The notes: generated from the letters alone by a model not told the origin. Shown: positions 1 through 9,001, counted from the first letter of the stretch. The stretch: DNA of 64,000 nt from an uncultured Devosia sp. (GCF_946479885.1 NZ_CAMLHM010000008.1:27255-91254), one strand, 5' to 3'. A program made the numbers and translations.

Positions 1-448
1 TCAAGGGATCTTCCTGCTGCAGCAAAGCCAGCCGCTGCTCGGCGTCGAGCGCTTGAATCTCTTGTTGAACTTGAAGCGCCGTTTCGGCCGGGACCTCGGG
101 AATATCGGCGAATCCATTCAGCAGCGCATCGAAGTAAAGCCCCGTGCCGCCAACGAAAATCAGCGGGCGAGCCGGGTCGGCGCTATCCATCACCGCGCCG
201 ACCGCCGCCAGCCACTGGCCAGTCGAGAACCGCGTCGCCGCCGGCACCACGCCGTAAAGCCGATGCTCGGCCAGCGCTATTTCTGCGTCGGAGGGCCGGG
301 CCGTAACCACCTGCAGCGTATCGTAGACCTGCATGGCGTCGGCATTGACGATGACACCGCCCTGCTCCCGCGCCATGGCGAGCGCCAGCGCCGACTTGCC
401 GCTGGCAGTCGGACCCGCTATCAGGACGGCGCGCCTGCGGCCTGTCAC
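1..448 (-). CDS. miaA: tRNA dimethylallyltransferase MiaA (partial, C-terminus outside window)
   Basis: MiaA transfers a dimethylallyl group from DMAPP to N6 of A37 in tRNAs that read codons starting with U. The minus-strand frame opens with a GTG at 448 preceded by GGAGG and reads [20 protein letters not shown], containing the family's P-loop GPTASGKS. Further on come the conserved [18 protein letters not shown] and [13 protein letters not shown] motifs. About 149 codons are present, roughly half of the usual 300, and the gene runs off the left edge. It is divergent from serB with a gap of only 24 bases. The identification is secure; the GTG start is chosen from the ribosome site and the position of the P-loop. 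Confidence 0.93.
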   Translation of the reverse strand, partial: MTGRRRAVLIAGPTASGKSALALAMAREQGGVIVNADAMQVYDTLQVVTARPSDAEIALAEHRLYGVVPAATRFSTGQWLAAVGAVMDSADPARPLIFVGGTGLYFDALLNGFADIPEVPAETALQVQQEIQALDAEQRLALLQQEDPL

Positions 449-472
449 GCGTTCCTCCAAAAAGTAGACCCC

Positions 473-1345
473 ATGCCGGTTCTCTGCCTCATCGCCGATC
501 CTGCCGATTCCGAACTCAATCCGGCTTTGGCCGCCGCCGTGGTGCGCGAAACCGGTGGCGAACTCAACTGGCTCAATCACGCCATTGCCTGCGAGATCAT
601 CGAGCCGAAGTCAACCGACGCCCTCGCCGCAGCCCGCGCCATCATCGGTCATCGCCGCGTCGACGCTGCCCTGGTGCCGACGGAAAACCGCCGCAAGCAG
701 ATCCTCGTCGCCGACATGGATTCCACCATGATCAACGAGGAATGCATCGACGAGCTCGCCGCCGCCCTCGGCATCAAGGCGCAGGTGGCCGAGATCACCG
801 ATCGCGCCATGCGCGGCGAACTCGATTTCGGCCAGGCGCTCGATACGCGCGTTGCCCTGCTCAAGGGGCTGGAGCGCAAGGTCATCGAGGAAATCCGGCG
901 CGAGCAGATCACCCTGGCGCCCGGTGGCCGCGCCCTGATCCACACCATGAAGGAATATGGCGCCTATACCTCGCTGGTCTCGGGCGGCTTCACCTTCTTT
1001 GCCGACTATTTCGGCAAACGCATCGGCTTCCACGAGGCCATCGCCAATGTGCTCGAATTCGACGATGACCGCCTGACCGGCACGGTGACCAAGCCCATCG
1101 TCGACAAGAACACCAAGCGCGAACGCCTCATCGCCGTCGCCGCCGAGCGCAACCTGCCCCTCAGCCAGACCATCGCTGTCGGTGACGGCGCCAACGATCT
1201 CGACATGATCCGCATCGCCGGCTTTGGCGTGGCGCTCCATGCCAAGCCCGCAGTGGCCGCCGAAGCCGGTTTCCGCATCGACCACGGCGACCTGACGGCC
1301 CTGCTCTACCTGCAGGGCTATAGCGACGAAGAAATCGTGCGGTAA
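473..1345 (+). CDS. serB: Phosphoserine phosphatase SerB
   Basis: SerB hydrolyses O-phosphoserine to serine, the last step of serine synthesis, as a cytosolic HAD-superfamily enzyme. The frame is open upstream to position 53, but that stretch is the antisense of miaA. The ATG at 473 (MPVLCLIAD) gives 290 residues, normal for alphaproteobacterial SerB. HAD motif I is DMDST at residues 81-85 (nucleophile D81, acid D83), motif II is the SGGFTFF segment, and motif IV is [10 protein letters not shown] near residue 240. The N-terminal 75 residues form the weakly conserved ACT-like part. It faces hflC tail to tail, with a terminator hairpin between them. Confidence 0.95.
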   Translation: MPVLCLIADPADSELNPALAAAVVRETGGELNWLNHAIACEIIEPKSTDALAAARAIIGHRRVDAALVPTENRRKQILVADMDSTMINEECIDELAAALGIKAQVAEITDRAMRGELDFGQALDTRVALLKGLERKVIEEIRREQITLAPGGRALIHTMKEYGAYTSLVSGGFTFFADYFGKRIGFHEAIANVLEFDDDRLTGTVTKPIVDKNTKRERLIAVAAERNLPLSQTIAVGDGANDLDMIRIAGFGVALHAKPAVAAEAGFRIDHGDLTALLYLQGYSDEEIVR

Positions 1346-1396
1346 CGCCTGGCGCTGTCACCTCGGCTCCAAGCCAACCTTGATCCGAAACAAAAA

Positions 1397-1417
1397 AGCC
1401 GGCGCTGGGCGCCGGCT
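1397..1417 (-). terminator. Rho-independent terminator of hflKC, possibly bidirectional
   Basis: A perfect 9-bp stem (AGCCGGCGC and its complement) with a 3-nt loop lies between serB and hflC. On the minus strand it is followed by TTTTTTG, a good intrinsic terminator 23 nt after the hflC stop. On the plus strand the tail is TTCGTCTTCT, so it may also end serB transcripts. Confidence 0.8.
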
Positions 1418-1439
1418 TCGTCTTCTCGACGGCTGACCC

Positions 1440-2525
1440 TTATTGGGCCGGCGCCGTTGCGGGCTCCTCGGTCGGTACCGGGACTTCGGTGCCGACAGTC
1501 GGCGTCAGCTCCGAACCATCCTCGAGCGTAATGCTGGGAACGGTGCTTTCCTCGATACCAAGGCCATCAAGCGCCGGTACGTCCGTCTTCGGAGCCGTGA
1601 TCGGAGCCGCGGTCGGCTGGATCGGCGGCGCTGGGTTGGGATTGCCCGCCGGGATTTCGCCATTGGAGCCGAAGTAGCGGAAGAACTCACTCTCGGGCGA
1701 CAGCACCATGGTCGTGCCGGTATTGGCCAGCGCGTTGCGATAGGCTTCCATCGAGCGATAGAACTCGAAGAATTCCTCATCCTGGCCATAGGCGGCGGCA
1801 AACAGGCGGTTGCGCTCGGCGTCGCCCGTACCACGGATGATTTCCGAGTCACGGGTGGCGGCGGCGACAATTTCGACGGCCTGGCGATCGGCGATAGCGC
1901 GCAGGCTCTGTGCCTGCTCCTGGCCGCGGGCACGCAGCAAGGCGGCTTCGGCAAGGCGCTCGGCGCGCATACGCTCATAGGTCCGCTCGAACACGTCGGC
2001 GGCCAGATCAGTGCGCAGGATGCGCACGTCCACCACTTCCACGCCAAGCTGTTCGACGTCGGGACGGATCAGGTCACGGGCTTCCAGCATCATCTGCGGG
2101 CGCTGCTCGGACAGAGCGGCGTTGAATTCGCGCAGGCCGTAGACCTGGCGCAGCACGGCGGCGAAACGGGTCGCGATACGATCCTCGACCACCGCGACCT
2201 GGCCCTGGGCGCGTTCGCGGAACAGGCGCGGATCGGTGATGCGGTAGGTGAGGAACGCGTCGACTTCGTAGAAGGCGCCGCCCGAAACCTGCACGCGCAG
2301 GTCGCTGATGTCCTGGCGCAACAGGCGATCTTCAATGATCTGCACGCTGTCCACGAAATCGGTCGGGATCTTGAAATAGATGCCCGGCTCGGTGCGGATA
2401 TCGGTGATGGCGCCGAAACGCGTCACGATGGCCTGGTCGCGCTCGTTGACCACATAGATCGACGAGAAGAACACGTAGAGCGCCGCGAGCAGGACGACGC
2501 CGATGATAACAAGACGATTGTTCAT
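1440..2525 (-). CDS. hflC: HflC, SPFH-domain modulator of the FtsH protease
   Basis: HflC pairs with HflK in a large membrane complex that caps and modulates FtsH. The 361-residue product has one N-terminal membrane segment (residues about 4-24), the HflC-type start of the SPFH domain (NERDQAIVTRFG near residue 28), and a helical, Ala/Glu/Arg-rich region around 170-230. The last 70 residues or so are a Pro/Thr/Glu-rich tail (PTAAPITAPKTDVPALDG region), longer than in the enterobacterial protein and probably disordered. It begins 3 nt after the hflK stop, so the two are translated together. It is the last gene of the run that starts upstream with thyA. Confidence 0.95.
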   Translation of the reverse strand: MNNRLVIIGVVLLAALYVFFSSIYVVNERDQAIVTRFGAITDIRTEPGIYFKIPTDFVDSVQIIEDRLLRQDISDLRVQVSGGAFYEVDAFLTYRITDPRLFRERAQGQVAVVEDRIATRFAAVLRQVYGLREFNAALSEQRPQMMLEARDLIRPDVEQLGVEVVDVRILRTDLAADVFERTYERMRAERLAEAALLRARGQEQAQSLRAIADRQAVEIVAAATRDSEIIRGTGDAERNRLFAAAYGQDEEFFEFYRSMEAYRNALANTGTTMVLSPESEFFRYFGSNGEIPAGNPNPAPPIQPTAAPITAPKTDVPALDGLGIEESTVPSITLEDGSELTPTVGTEVPVPTEEPATAPAQ

Positions 2526-2528
2526 GGC

Positions 2529-3632
2529 TTAGTTCCCCGTCGTCGTCGTGGTGGTCGTGGCGCCGGGGCGCAGTTCGGGCAGTGGCAGATAGGGGACGAC
2601 CCCCTGGCCATTGGCACCGTTCTCGATCAGCACTTTTTCGGATCCACCCAGCACTTCTTCCATGGTTTCGAGGAACAGGCGCTTGCGGGTCACTTCGGGG
2701 GCGTTGACATATTCGGCATAGATGGCGTTGAAGCGCTCGGCCTCACCGGTTGCTTCCTGCACCACGCGATTGGTGTAGGCGGCAGCGTCTTCGCGCAGGG
2801 CCGCGGCGCGACCACGGGCATCGCCGAGCAGCGTATTGGCGTAGGAACGCGCTTCTTCCTGCACGCGGTCCTCGTCCTGCTCTGCACGCTGCACTTCGTT
2901 GAACGCATCGGCCACTTCGGCCGGCGGCGCGGCGCCTTCGATCGAGATCTGGCTGACCGCAACGCCCAGGCCATAGCTGTCGAGAATGGTCTGGGTGATG
3001 TCCTGGACCTGCGCTTCGATGCCGGCCTGGTCGTCACGGAACACGTCATTGGCCGGACGGCGGCCGACGACTTCGCGCATGGCGCTTTCAGCCGCGTTGC
3101 GGACCATGTCTTCGGGGTCGCGCACGTTGAACAGATATTCGACCGGATTAGCCACGGCCCAGAACACCGAGAAGCGAACATCGACGATGTTCTGATCGCC
3201 CGAGAGCATCAGCCCGTCATCACCGCTGCTGCGCGACCCGGCCGCTGCCGAGCCGATCGTCGTCTGGTTCACCGTCACGGTGACGCGCTCGACCGTCTCG
3301 ATGGGCCACAGATGGAAATGCAGGCCCGGCATCGACAATTCGGGCTTGGGCGCGCCAAAGCGCAGCTCGACGCCCACTTCCTGGGGATCGACGGTATAGA
3401 TCGAATTGAGGGCCCAGAAGGCGATGATGGCGAGGGCGCCACCGATCAGTGCCCAGCGGCCACCGGGAACGCCGCCGCGAAATTGGTCGCGGCCACGGTT
3501 GAGAATATCTTCGAGGCTGGGCGTATTGCCGCCACCTGGACGCCGCGGATTATTGCCGCCGCCAGGAGTCTGGCCCCAGGGTCCGCCATTATTGTTGCGG
3601 CCACCCCCACCTCCGTTATTCTCCCACGGCAT
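2529..3632 (-). CDS. hflK: HflK, SPFH-domain modulator of the FtsH protease
   Basis: HflK is the partner of HflC in the FtsH-regulating complex. The 367-residue protein starts MPWENNGGGGG and has the family's Gly/Asn/Pro-rich cytosolic leader of about 55 residues, a single membrane segment near 60-80 (ALIGGALAIIAFWALNSIY), and an SPFH domain starting at YTVDPQEVGVELRFG. A long helical region follows (NEVQRAEQDEDRVQEEARSY), and then a short C-terminal Thr tract (TTTTTTTGN). Order and 3-nt spacing to hflC match the usual hflKC operon. A 61-nt gap separates it from folA upstream, so an internal promoter is possible. Confidence 0.95.
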   Translation of the reverse strand: MPWENNGGGGGRNNNGGPWGQTPGGGNNPRRPGGGNTPSLEDILNRGRDQFRGGVPGGRWALIGGALAIIAFWALNSIYTVDPQEVGVELRFGAPKPELSMPGLHFHLWPIETVERVTVTVNQTTIGSAAAGSRSSGDDGLMLSGDQNIVDVRFSVFWAVANPVEYLFNVRDPEDMVRNAAESAMREVVGRRPANDVFRDDQAGIEAQVQDITQTILDSYGLGVAVSQISIEGAAPPAEVADAFNEVQRAEQDEDRVQEEARSYANTLLGDARGRAAALREDAAAYTNRVVQEATGEAERFNAIYAEYVNAPEVTRKRLFLETMEEVLGGSEKVLIENGANGQGVVPYLPLPELRPGATTTTTTTGN

Positions 3633-3693
3633 CGCGTCCCTTTCGGATAATCTTGTTTCGTTGAGGACTTATATAGGCAAGGCCTTGGCCCGA

Positions 3694-4218
3694 TCAATGC
3701 GCGGCGGCCTGTCGGCGTTCGTACACTTTGACGCGGTAGGTCGCTTCGTCCTTGGGCGAAGGGGCCACTTCGGGCAAGTCAACCACCGTCCAATCCTCGT
3801 GCCTGACCGCCGGAAACAGCACGTCGCCGGGCGGATTGAGGTCGATATGGGTGATGTAGAGCCGGTCGGCCCGCTCGATGAGCTGGGCATAAAGCTGCCC
3901 GCCACCAATGATCATGATTTCGTCAACACCATCGGCCCGGGCAATTTCCCGCGCCCGCGCCAGCGCTGCATCAACGCTGTGAAACACCAGCACACCCTCC
4001 GGCTGGTAGCCTTCCTGCCGGGTGATGACGATATTGGTGCGACCGGGTAGCGGCTTACCGACCGTCTCATACTGCTTGCGCCCCATCACGACGGGCTTGC
4101 CCATGGTGGTTCGTTTGAAAAACGCCATGTCCGAAGGCACCCGCCACGGAATGGTCTGGTCGCTGCCGATCACGCCGTTTTCAGCAACACCGGCAATCAT
4201 GGCGATCTTGACGGTCAT
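3694..4218 (-). CDS. folA: Dihydrofolate reductase
   Basis: DHFR reduces dihydrofolate to tetrahydrofolate with NADPH, regenerating the cofactor oxidised by ThyA, which lies 1.9 kb upstream on the same strand. The 174-residue product shows the substrate-loop segment GVIGSDQTIPWRVPSDMAFFK near residues 15-35, VVMGRKQYETVGKPLPGR, and the NADPH-binding IIGGGQLYAQLI around 102-113. Length and motifs fit chromosomal bacterial DHFR. The ATG overlaps the stop of the upstream GNAT gene by 4 nt (ATGA), implying coupled translation. Confidence 0.94.
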   Translation of the reverse strand: MTVKIAMIAGVAENGVIGSDQTIPWRVPSDMAFFKRTTMGKPVVMGRKQYETVGKPLPGRTNIVITRQEGYQPEGVLVFHSVDAALARAREIARADGVDEIMIIGGGQLYAQLIERADRLYITHIDLNPPGDVLFPAVRHEDWTVVDLPEVAPSPKDEATYRVKVYERRQAAAH

Positions 4219-4694
4219 GCGGCCCCCAGCTTCAGCAGGGCATCACCATCGACACGCACCTTGGTCCATTCGTCCTGCATCACGCCGCCCTGGCTCTTGT
4301 AGAATTCGATGCTGGGTTCGTTCCAGTCGAGCACCCACCACTCGAAGCGCCCCAGCCCCTCGGCCACGCAGCGTCGCGCCAGGTTCACCAGCAGCGCCTT
4401 GCCGATGCCCTTGCCGCGCATCGCGGGGTCGACGAACAGGTCCTCCAGCCAGATGCCGTAGCGGCCCTGGAAGGTGGAATAGGTGTAGAACCAGAGCGTG
4501 AAGCCGACCGGCCTGCCCTCCCACTCAGCGATCTCGCAGAACACCTTGGGATCGGCGCCGAACAGGTCGCGCAGGATATCGGCTTCATCAGCCTTGGCCT
4601 CGTGACTCAGCTTCTCGTAAGCCGCGAGCGCCTCGATGAAATGGACGATGAGCGCAGCGTCCGCGCTCACCGCCGGGCGAATGACAAGGCTCAT
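4215..4694 (-). CDS. GNAT-family N-acetyltransferase
   Basis: A 159-residue GNAT-fold acetyltransferase. The acetyl-CoA pyrophosphate loop is in the segment AMRGKGIGKALLVNLARRC (R/Q-x-x-G-x-G/A pattern), preceded by the beta4 strand GIWLEDLFVDP, and the C-terminal WVLDWNEPSIEFYKSQGG is typical of the diamine-acetyltransferase-like (SSAT/RimI) branch. The substrate cannot be told from sequence. It overlaps folA by 4 nt and the upstream DUF4424 gene by 1 nt (TAATG), so it is embedded in an operon, but a role in folate metabolism is not implied. Confidence 0.85.
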   Translation of the reverse strand: MSLVIRPAVSADAALIVHFIEALAAYEKLSHEAKADEADILRDLFGADPKVFCEIAEWEGRPVGFTLWFYTYSTFQGRYGIWLEDLFVDPAMRGKGIGKALLVNLARRCVAEGLGRFEWWVLDWNEPSIEFYKSQGGVMQDEWTKVRVDGDALLKLGAA

Positions 4695-5701
4695 TACTCG
4701 CCTTCGCGCCGCTGCAGGATCAGGATGTCCAGCTCTTTCTCCGGCCAGAAGTCGGTCTTGACCATTTCGAACGTGGTCGGCCCGATCTTCTTGACGTCAT
4801 CGCCGCAGAACGACACGAAATTGTCCTCGCTGCCCTTGTCGACCACCAGGCGGAATTTCTTGATGGCGCCGCCACCCCAGTTTCCGCCCGTGGTCAGAAT
4901 GTAGGAAATCCACTCCTCGGTGTACGGCGCCGAATAGGTCTCGTCCGGGCTGGTCTGCGTCGCCGCCACTGCCGCGCGGAAGTCATCATCGGTGCAATAT
5001 TTGGCGCGATACTCCGAAGCCGGATCGTAATCCTCGTAGGGTTCGCTGAGGAAGCTCACGGCCACCGTGCCGCCGACGCTGGGCTTGTAGGTGTGGACGA
5101 CTTCGACCATCTCGCCTGCGGGGAAAGTGCCCTCCCAGGTATAGGTGGACTTGTATGTCCAGCCCGGCCAGTAGTGCTTCTCCCAGCCATTGCCCTGGTC
5201 GAATTCGTCCGGCCAGACCATGCCCATATGCAGCAGTTCGGCAGTGGTCTCATCATCAAGCCCGTCGACCAGCTGGCTGGCCTCTTCGGTGAACGGCACG
5301 ATGGGCAGGCCCAGTTGCTTGACCACCTTGGTGCGATCGACGCCGAACGCATAGGCATATTCATGCAGCGTCGCCTCGACCGGCTTGCCGTTGAACGTGG
5401 TCTCGAATTCGAACAGGTTATCGTCCGGCCCCGTTGGGAAGGCCACCGGCGACCACCAGTTCGGCACGATATCGGGCATGGGGAAGGCAACGAGGATGTT
5501 CTGGTCGACATCACCGGTATTGCGGAACTGGTAGACCACCTTGATCTGGTCACGGGAGATGAACAGCTCCTCGCTCTCCATGACGATGTTCTCATTGGTG
5601 ATGAATTCCAGCCCACCGGTCGTCAGTTGGGCCGAGGTATCGTTGCCAAGGGCCGGAACGCTGGCAGCCAGCAGCAGGCCGAGAGCCGTCAGGGTCTTCA
5701 T
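4694..5701 (-). CDS. DUF4424-family exported protein
   Basis: The open frame runs further upstream, but the ATG at 5701, 6 nt after GGAGG, gives MKTLTALGLLLAASVPALG, a clear Sec signal peptide with cleavage expected after the ALG. Another ATG two codons upstream sits too close to the GGAGG. The mature part of about 315 residues matches the DUF4424 pattern: an N-terminal beta-rich domain (ELFISRDQIKVVYQFRNTG), then aromatic-rich segments around WEKHYWPGWTYKSTYTWEG, and a C-terminal FRLVVDKG...VSFCGDDVKKI. Function is unknown; the protein is predicted periplasmic. It is translationally linked to the GNAT gene. Confidence 0.8.
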   Translation of the reverse strand: MKTLTALGLLLAASVPALGNDTSAQLTTGGLEFITNENIVMESEELFISRDQIKVVYQFRNTGDVDQNILVAFPMPDIVPNWWSPVAFPTGPDDNLFEFETTFNGKPVEATLHEYAYAFGVDRTKVVKQLGLPIVPFTEEASQLVDGLDDETTAELLHMGMVWPDEFDQGNGWEKHYWPGWTYKSTYTWEGTFPAGEMVEVVHTYKPSVGGTVAVSFLSEPYEDYDPASEYRAKYCTDDDFRAAVAATQTSPDETYSAPYTEEWISYILTTGGNWGGGAIKKFRLVVDKGSEDNFVSFCGDDVKKIGPTTFEMVKTDFWPEKELDILILQRREGE

Positions 5702-5817
5702 GCTCATCCTCCAAGATGGTTGTGCATCTTTACCACCCGGACAGGCCCGCGAAAGCGGTAATCGATGCGGCCGCTGCGATGCCTGCCCAAGCTTGAACGG
5801 CCGATGAACGAAGGGAT

Positions 5818-6138
5818 TTAGCCGCTCCGCCCCAGATACTGGAACCACTTCCGCTCCAGCGCGGCATCGAGGTCGATGCCATTGTTGCGGGCAAACAGCA
5901 TCAGCATGGCCAGAACGTCGGCCGCCTCGTCTTCCATCGCCGCACGGATCGCGGCGGGATCGGCGCCCTTGAGGCGCCCCCGACCGGTCGACCTGAGATA
6001 CTCGGCCGCCAGTTCGCCCAGCTCCTCCTGCAGTTTCAGCAGGTACCAATCATCGTCCCGCGCGATGTCGTTCCGCGCCGCATAGGTGTCAGAAACCTCC
6101 GCCACCAGCGCCGTCAGGTCGGCCAGACCGCGGCTCAA
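5818..6138 (-). CDS. MazG-like nucleotide pyrophosphohydrolase
   Basis: A 106-residue all-alpha NTP pyrophosphohydrolase. The MazG metal-binding signature is visible as [10 protein letters not shown] around residues 39-48 and [11 protein letters not shown] around 69-79, giving the ExxE...ExxD arrangement of acidic ligands. Such single-domain enzymes hydrolyse (d)NTPs to monophosphates. Its start overlaps the thyA stop by 4 nt, so a house-cleaning or dUTP/dCTP-directed role feeding thymidylate synthesis is an attractive inference, but substrate specificity cannot be read from the sequence. Confidence 0.82.
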   Translation of the reverse strand: MSRGLADLTALVAEVSDTYAARNDIARDDDWYLLKLQEELGELAAEYLRSTGRGRLKGADPAAIRAAMEDEAADVLAMLMLFARNNGIDLDAALERKWFQYLGRSG

Positions 6139-6929
6139 ACCGCCACCGCCGCCTTGATATGCGGATGCGGGTCGTAGCCTTCAAACGTGAAGTCCTCGAA
6201 CACGAAGTCTTCGAGCCGCGTGACGGCAGGGTTGATCTTGAGCACCGGCAGTGGCCGCGGTTCGCGCGTCAGTTGCAGCCGCGCCTGCTCGAAGTGGTTC
6301 GAATAGAGGTGCACGTCGCCAAAGGTGTGGACGAAGTCACCGACCTCGAGACCCGTCACCTGCGCCACCATATGCGTGAACAGCGCGTAGGACGCGATGT
6401 TGAACGGCACGCCCAGGAACGTATCGGCTGAGCGCTGATAGAGCTGGCAGCTGAGCTTGCCATTGGCGACGTAGAACTGGAACAGGCAGTGACATGGTGG
6501 CAGCGCCATCTCGTCGACTTCGGCCGGATTCCAGGCCGAAACGATGTGCCGGCGTGAGTCCGGCTTGGTCTTGATCGAATGGATGACATTGGCGATCTGG
6601 TCGATCTTGCGCCCGTCCGGCGCCGGCCAGCTGCGCCACTGCGAACCGTAGACCGGCCCCAGGTCGCCATTCTCGTCGGCCCACTCGTCCCAGATCTTGA
6701 CGCCGCGCTCCTGCAGCCAGCGCACATTGGTCTCGCCGCGGATGAACCACAAAAGTTCATAGACGATCGATTTGCGATGCAACTGCTTGGTGGTCAGCAG
6801 CGGAAAGCCCTTGGAGAGGTCGAACCGCATTTGATAGCCGAACAGGCTTCGCGTGCCGGTCCCGGTTCGATCGGACTTGTCGGCACCGTGTTCAAGGATG
6901 TCGGAGAGAAGTTTCAGATAGGGCTGCAT
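6135..6929 (-). CDS. thyA: Thymidylate synthase ThyA
   Basis: ThyA methylates dUMP to dTMP with methylene-tetrahydrofolate, producing dihydrofolate for FolA. The 264-residue length is the standard short bacterial form. Visible landmarks are the phosphate-binding [19 protein letters not shown] near residues 20-38, the catalytic Cys in [13 protein letters not shown] around residue 146, and the dUMP-binding [19 protein letters not shown] segment. It is the head of a minus-strand run with the MazG-like gene (4-nt overlap) and, further down, folA, grouping dTMP and folate recycling. Confidence 0.96.
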   Translation of the reverse strand: MQPYLKLLSDILEHGADKSDRTGTGTRSLFGYQMRFDLSKGFPLLTTKQLHRKSIVYELLWFIRGETNVRWLQERGVKIWDEWADENGDLGPVYGSQWRSWPAPDGRKIDQIANVIHSIKTKPDSRRHIVSAWNPAEVDEMALPPCHCLFQFYVANGKLSCQLYQRSADTFLGVPFNIASYALFTHMVAQVTGLEVGDFVHTFGDVHLYSNHFEQARLQLTREPRPLPVLKINPAVTRLEDFVFEDFTFEGYDPHPHIKAAVAV

Positions 6930-6938
6930 ACCCTCATC

Positions 6939-7520
6939 CTACTTCGATTCGCCCCGCCCTGGCTTTGCGACATGCGTTTCCACCAACTTGGTCAGCAGCT
7001 CGATCTGCTCCTGCTGTTTGGCAATGAGGTGCTTGAGGTCGTCGTTGCGCAATTGGTCGACCTTGTCATGCAAGGCCATGATCTCGATCTCGGCCTTGAG
7101 GTTGCACTCGTAGTCGTGGCTCGTGACCAGGCGATCCTTGGCCGCCTGCCGGTTCTGGCTCATCATGATGATGGGCGCCTGCACGGCCGCGAGCATCGAC
7201 AGCAACAGGTTGAGGAAGATGAACGGATAGGGATCGGGCGCCGACTGCGCCAGCAGCAGGTTGCTGCCCACCCAAACCGCCAGCACGGCACCAAAGCCGA
7301 TCAGAAAGCTCCACGAACCGCCGAACGATGCCACGCCATCCGCCAGTCGCTGCCCGAAGGTCGATTTCTCGTCGAACACCGCGCTGGTATCGAGCGAGAG
7401 GGCTTTTTTGCCAATGGCCTGTTCCAGCACTTGCCGCTCCACCTCGCTCAGCGCCGTTTCGCCTTTGCCCAGGAAACGCTCCGCGGCGTGGATCAGCTTG
7501 TCGGTGGACGTGTCTGTCAT
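6939..7520 (-). CDS. DUF1003-family inner-membrane protein
   Basis: A 193-residue protein with two adjacent membrane helices at about residues 70-92 (SWSFLIGFGAVLAVWVGSN) and 99-118 (FIFLNLLLSMLAAVQAPII), followed by MMSQNRQAAKDR, the diagnostic DUF1003 signature. The C-terminal third (EIMALHDKVDQLRNDDLKHL onwards) looks like an amphipathic coiled coil facing the cytosol. Function is unknown. It lies 9 nt upstream of thyA on the same strand and may be cotranscribed. The 184-nt gap to the divergent ridA-like gene should hold both promoters. Confidence 0.85.
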   Translation of the reverse strand: MTDTSTDKLIHAAERFLGKGETALSEVERQVLEQAIGKKALSLDTSAVFDEKSTFGQRLADGVASFGGSWSFLIGFGAVLAVWVGSNLLLAQSAPDPYPFIFLNLLLSMLAAVQAPIIMMSQNRQAAKDRLVTSHDYECNLKAEIEIMALHDKVDQLRNDDLKHLIAKQQEQIELLTKLVETHVAKPGRGESK

Positions 7521-7704
7521 GATGAGTCTCTCGGCTGTCGGCGGCAGCTTACACTGATTGGCTGGCGCGGAACTGTCCCTCGAGGCTTCCAGTTATCCAA
7601 CATGGGTCCGACGCCTATGGTAATAGAATACCCCATCCCCTGCTGACATCTGCCGTCAGCGCCCGCACCTAGCCTGCAGCGAACCACCCCGAGGAGAGCC
7701 AGCT

Positions 7705-8103
7705 ATGTCCGTCGAACATCTCAATCCCCCAGGCATGTATCGGAGCCCGGTCTTCTCCCAGGGCATCATCCTGCCGGCCAACGCCCGCATCCTGCTGATC
7801 GGCGGCCAGAATGGCGTCAATGCCAAGGGCGAGGTCGTGGCCAAGGGCGATGTGGTCAAACAGACCGAACAGGCGCTGGCCAATCTGCAGCAGGTGCTGG
7901 AGGCTGGCGGCGCCCGCCTCGAAGATCTGGTCAAGGTCACCATCATCATGCAGCAGGATATCGATCTGAATGCTGCCTTCGGCGCCTGGATGGCCGTCTG
8001 GGGCAGTCGCACCAACCCGCCAACGGTCTCGGCGTTCCGGGTGCCCAACCTCTCCAATCCCGATTTCCTCATCGAGATCGAGGCGCAGGCCGTGCTGCCA
8101 TGA
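7705..8103 (+). CDS. RidA/YjgF-family protein
   Basis: A 132-residue member of the YjgF/YER057c/UK114 superfamily. RidA proteins hydrolyse reactive enamine/imine intermediates such as 2-aminoacrylate. Typical segments are LLIGGQNGVNAKGEVVAKGD near residue 30, QTEQALANLQQVLEAGGA around 58, and VKVTIIMQQDIDL near 80. The usual C-terminal catalytic Arg motif (PxRxxVEV) is replaced here by NPDFLIEIEAQAVLP, so it probably belongs to a non-RidA subfamily without established imine deaminase activity. The stop overlaps the start of the next gene by 4 nt. Confidence 0.85.
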   Translation: MSVEHLNPPGMYRSPVFSQGIILPANARILLIGGQNGVNAKGEVVAKGDVVKQTEQALANLQQVLEAGGARLEDLVKVTIIMQQDIDLNAAFGAWMAVWGSRTNPPTVSAFRVPNLSNPDFLIEIEAQAVLP

Positions 8104-8339
8104 GCCCAGTCCTCCGCCCCCTGCGCAAGCGCGAGGACATGCCCGACTTCGTCCGGGAGGCGCTGGACGCGCGCGGCTTGCGCGACAAGTACGAGGCGCG
8201 ACCACCCTATCAGCGCAACGATTACCTGCTGTGGATCAACAAGGTGAAGCGCGACGACACCAAACAGAAGCATCTCGAGCAGATGCTCGACGAGCTGGAG
8301 GCGGGCGGCGTCTATATGGGCATGGCGTGGAACGGCTGA
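8100..8339 (+). CDS. Short YdeI/OmpD-associated-family protein
   Basis: A 79-residue protein with the compact C-terminal signature of the YdeI/OmpD-associated family: PDFVREALDARGLRDKYE, then PPYQRNDYLLWINKVKRDDT, then LEQMLDELEAGGVYMGM. The family is common as a small stand-alone protein in soil bacteria and its role is unknown. It is coupled to the RidA-like gene by an ATGA overlap and abuts the convergent YkgJ-like gene with 2 nt between stops. Confidence 0.72.
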   Translation: MSPVLRPLRKREDMPDFVREALDARGLRDKYEARPPYQRNDYLLWINKVKRDDTKQKHLEQMLDELEAGGVYMGMAWNG

Positions 8340-8341
8340 GA

Positions 8342-8893
8342 TCAGCCGAGTTCGCTGCGCAGCACGATCGGATCGCGTTCCCACACATGCGTGCGGTCGA
8401 TATGGGCCAATGACCAGGCGAAGACCTTGTGCATGGCGCGCAAATCTTGTGTGGCCACAGCCTCTTCGAGCAATTCGTTCATCCGCATTTTGGCCGGCAG
8501 GTGACCGGCCGGGCCGACGCGCTCGAACTCAACCCCCACGCCCGCTGCCACCCAGCCGCCGACGACAGCGGCAAACTCCTCGGACACCAGAAATGGCGAG
8601 AGACGCAGGATCAGCAACGTGATGACATCGTCGTCGAAGTGTTCCGACCTGATGATCACGCCACTGTGGTTCGGGTGCCAGTCCGCCCCCAGTTCTTCCA
8701 GAAAGAACCACCCGCAGTAGAAGCCGCGACACACGGAAGGGCGCGCCTCGTAGACCGTACAGCCCTGCCCTTCGGCACAATGCGGGCAGAGCAGGTTGGC
8801 CGGCTTTTGCAACGTCTCGGTCCGGATGGGCGGGAATGAGCAGCAGGCGGTGCAGCCGTCGCAGCTCCTGCCCTCCAAAACATCAAGCGCCAC
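8342..8893 (-). CDS. YkgJ-like cysteine-cluster protein
   Basis: A 183-residue protein whose N-terminal half carries eight cysteines in the CDGCTACC...CPHC...GCTVYEARPSVCRGFYCG pattern of the YkgJ/zinc- or iron-chelating cluster family, preceded by VLEGRSC. The spacing suits binding of a metal or Fe-S centre. The C-terminal half (LVSEEFAAVVGGWVAAGVG region) has no recognised domain. Function is unknown. It is convergent with the YdeI-like gene and stands alone on its strand, with ssrA reading away from it. Confidence 0.78.
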   Translation of the reverse strand: MALDVLEGRSCDGCTACCSFPPIRTETLQKPANLLCPHCAEGQGCTVYEARPSVCRGFYCGWFFLEELGADWHPNHSGVIIRSEHFDDDVITLLILRLSPFLVSEEFAAVVGGWVAAGVGVEFERVGPAGHLPAKMRMNELLEEAVATQDLRAMHKVFAWSLAHIDRTHVWERDPIVLRSELG

Positions 8894-8968
8894 GCTACGC
8901 CTCCACCGCTTCCTTGTGAGAAGCTAAGCGGAATTGCCGCCTCAGCGCCAGCGCATCGCTCACATCGT

Positions 8969-8997
8969 TTGCAACCTGAAGCGGGGTCACCTATATT
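8969..8997 (+). promoter_or_regulatory. Sigma70-type promoter of ssrA
   Basis: A -35 like TTGCAA (8969-8974) and a -10 TATATT (8992-8997) are separated by exactly 17 nt and would start transcription near 9003, just before the tmRNA acceptor segment. Assigned by eye from consensus and position. Confidence 0.6.
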
Positions 8998-9001
8998 GGA
9001 G

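Noticed and set aside
53..1345. Continuous 430-codon plus-strand frame
   Set aside because: The first 140 codons are antisense to miaA, whose motifs are clear on the minus strand; SerB proper begins at 473.
1443..3650. 735-codon plus-strand frame opposite hflC and hflK
   Set aside because: His/Gly/Arg-rich shadow of two well-identified genes, with no domain features; high GC lengthens antisense frames.
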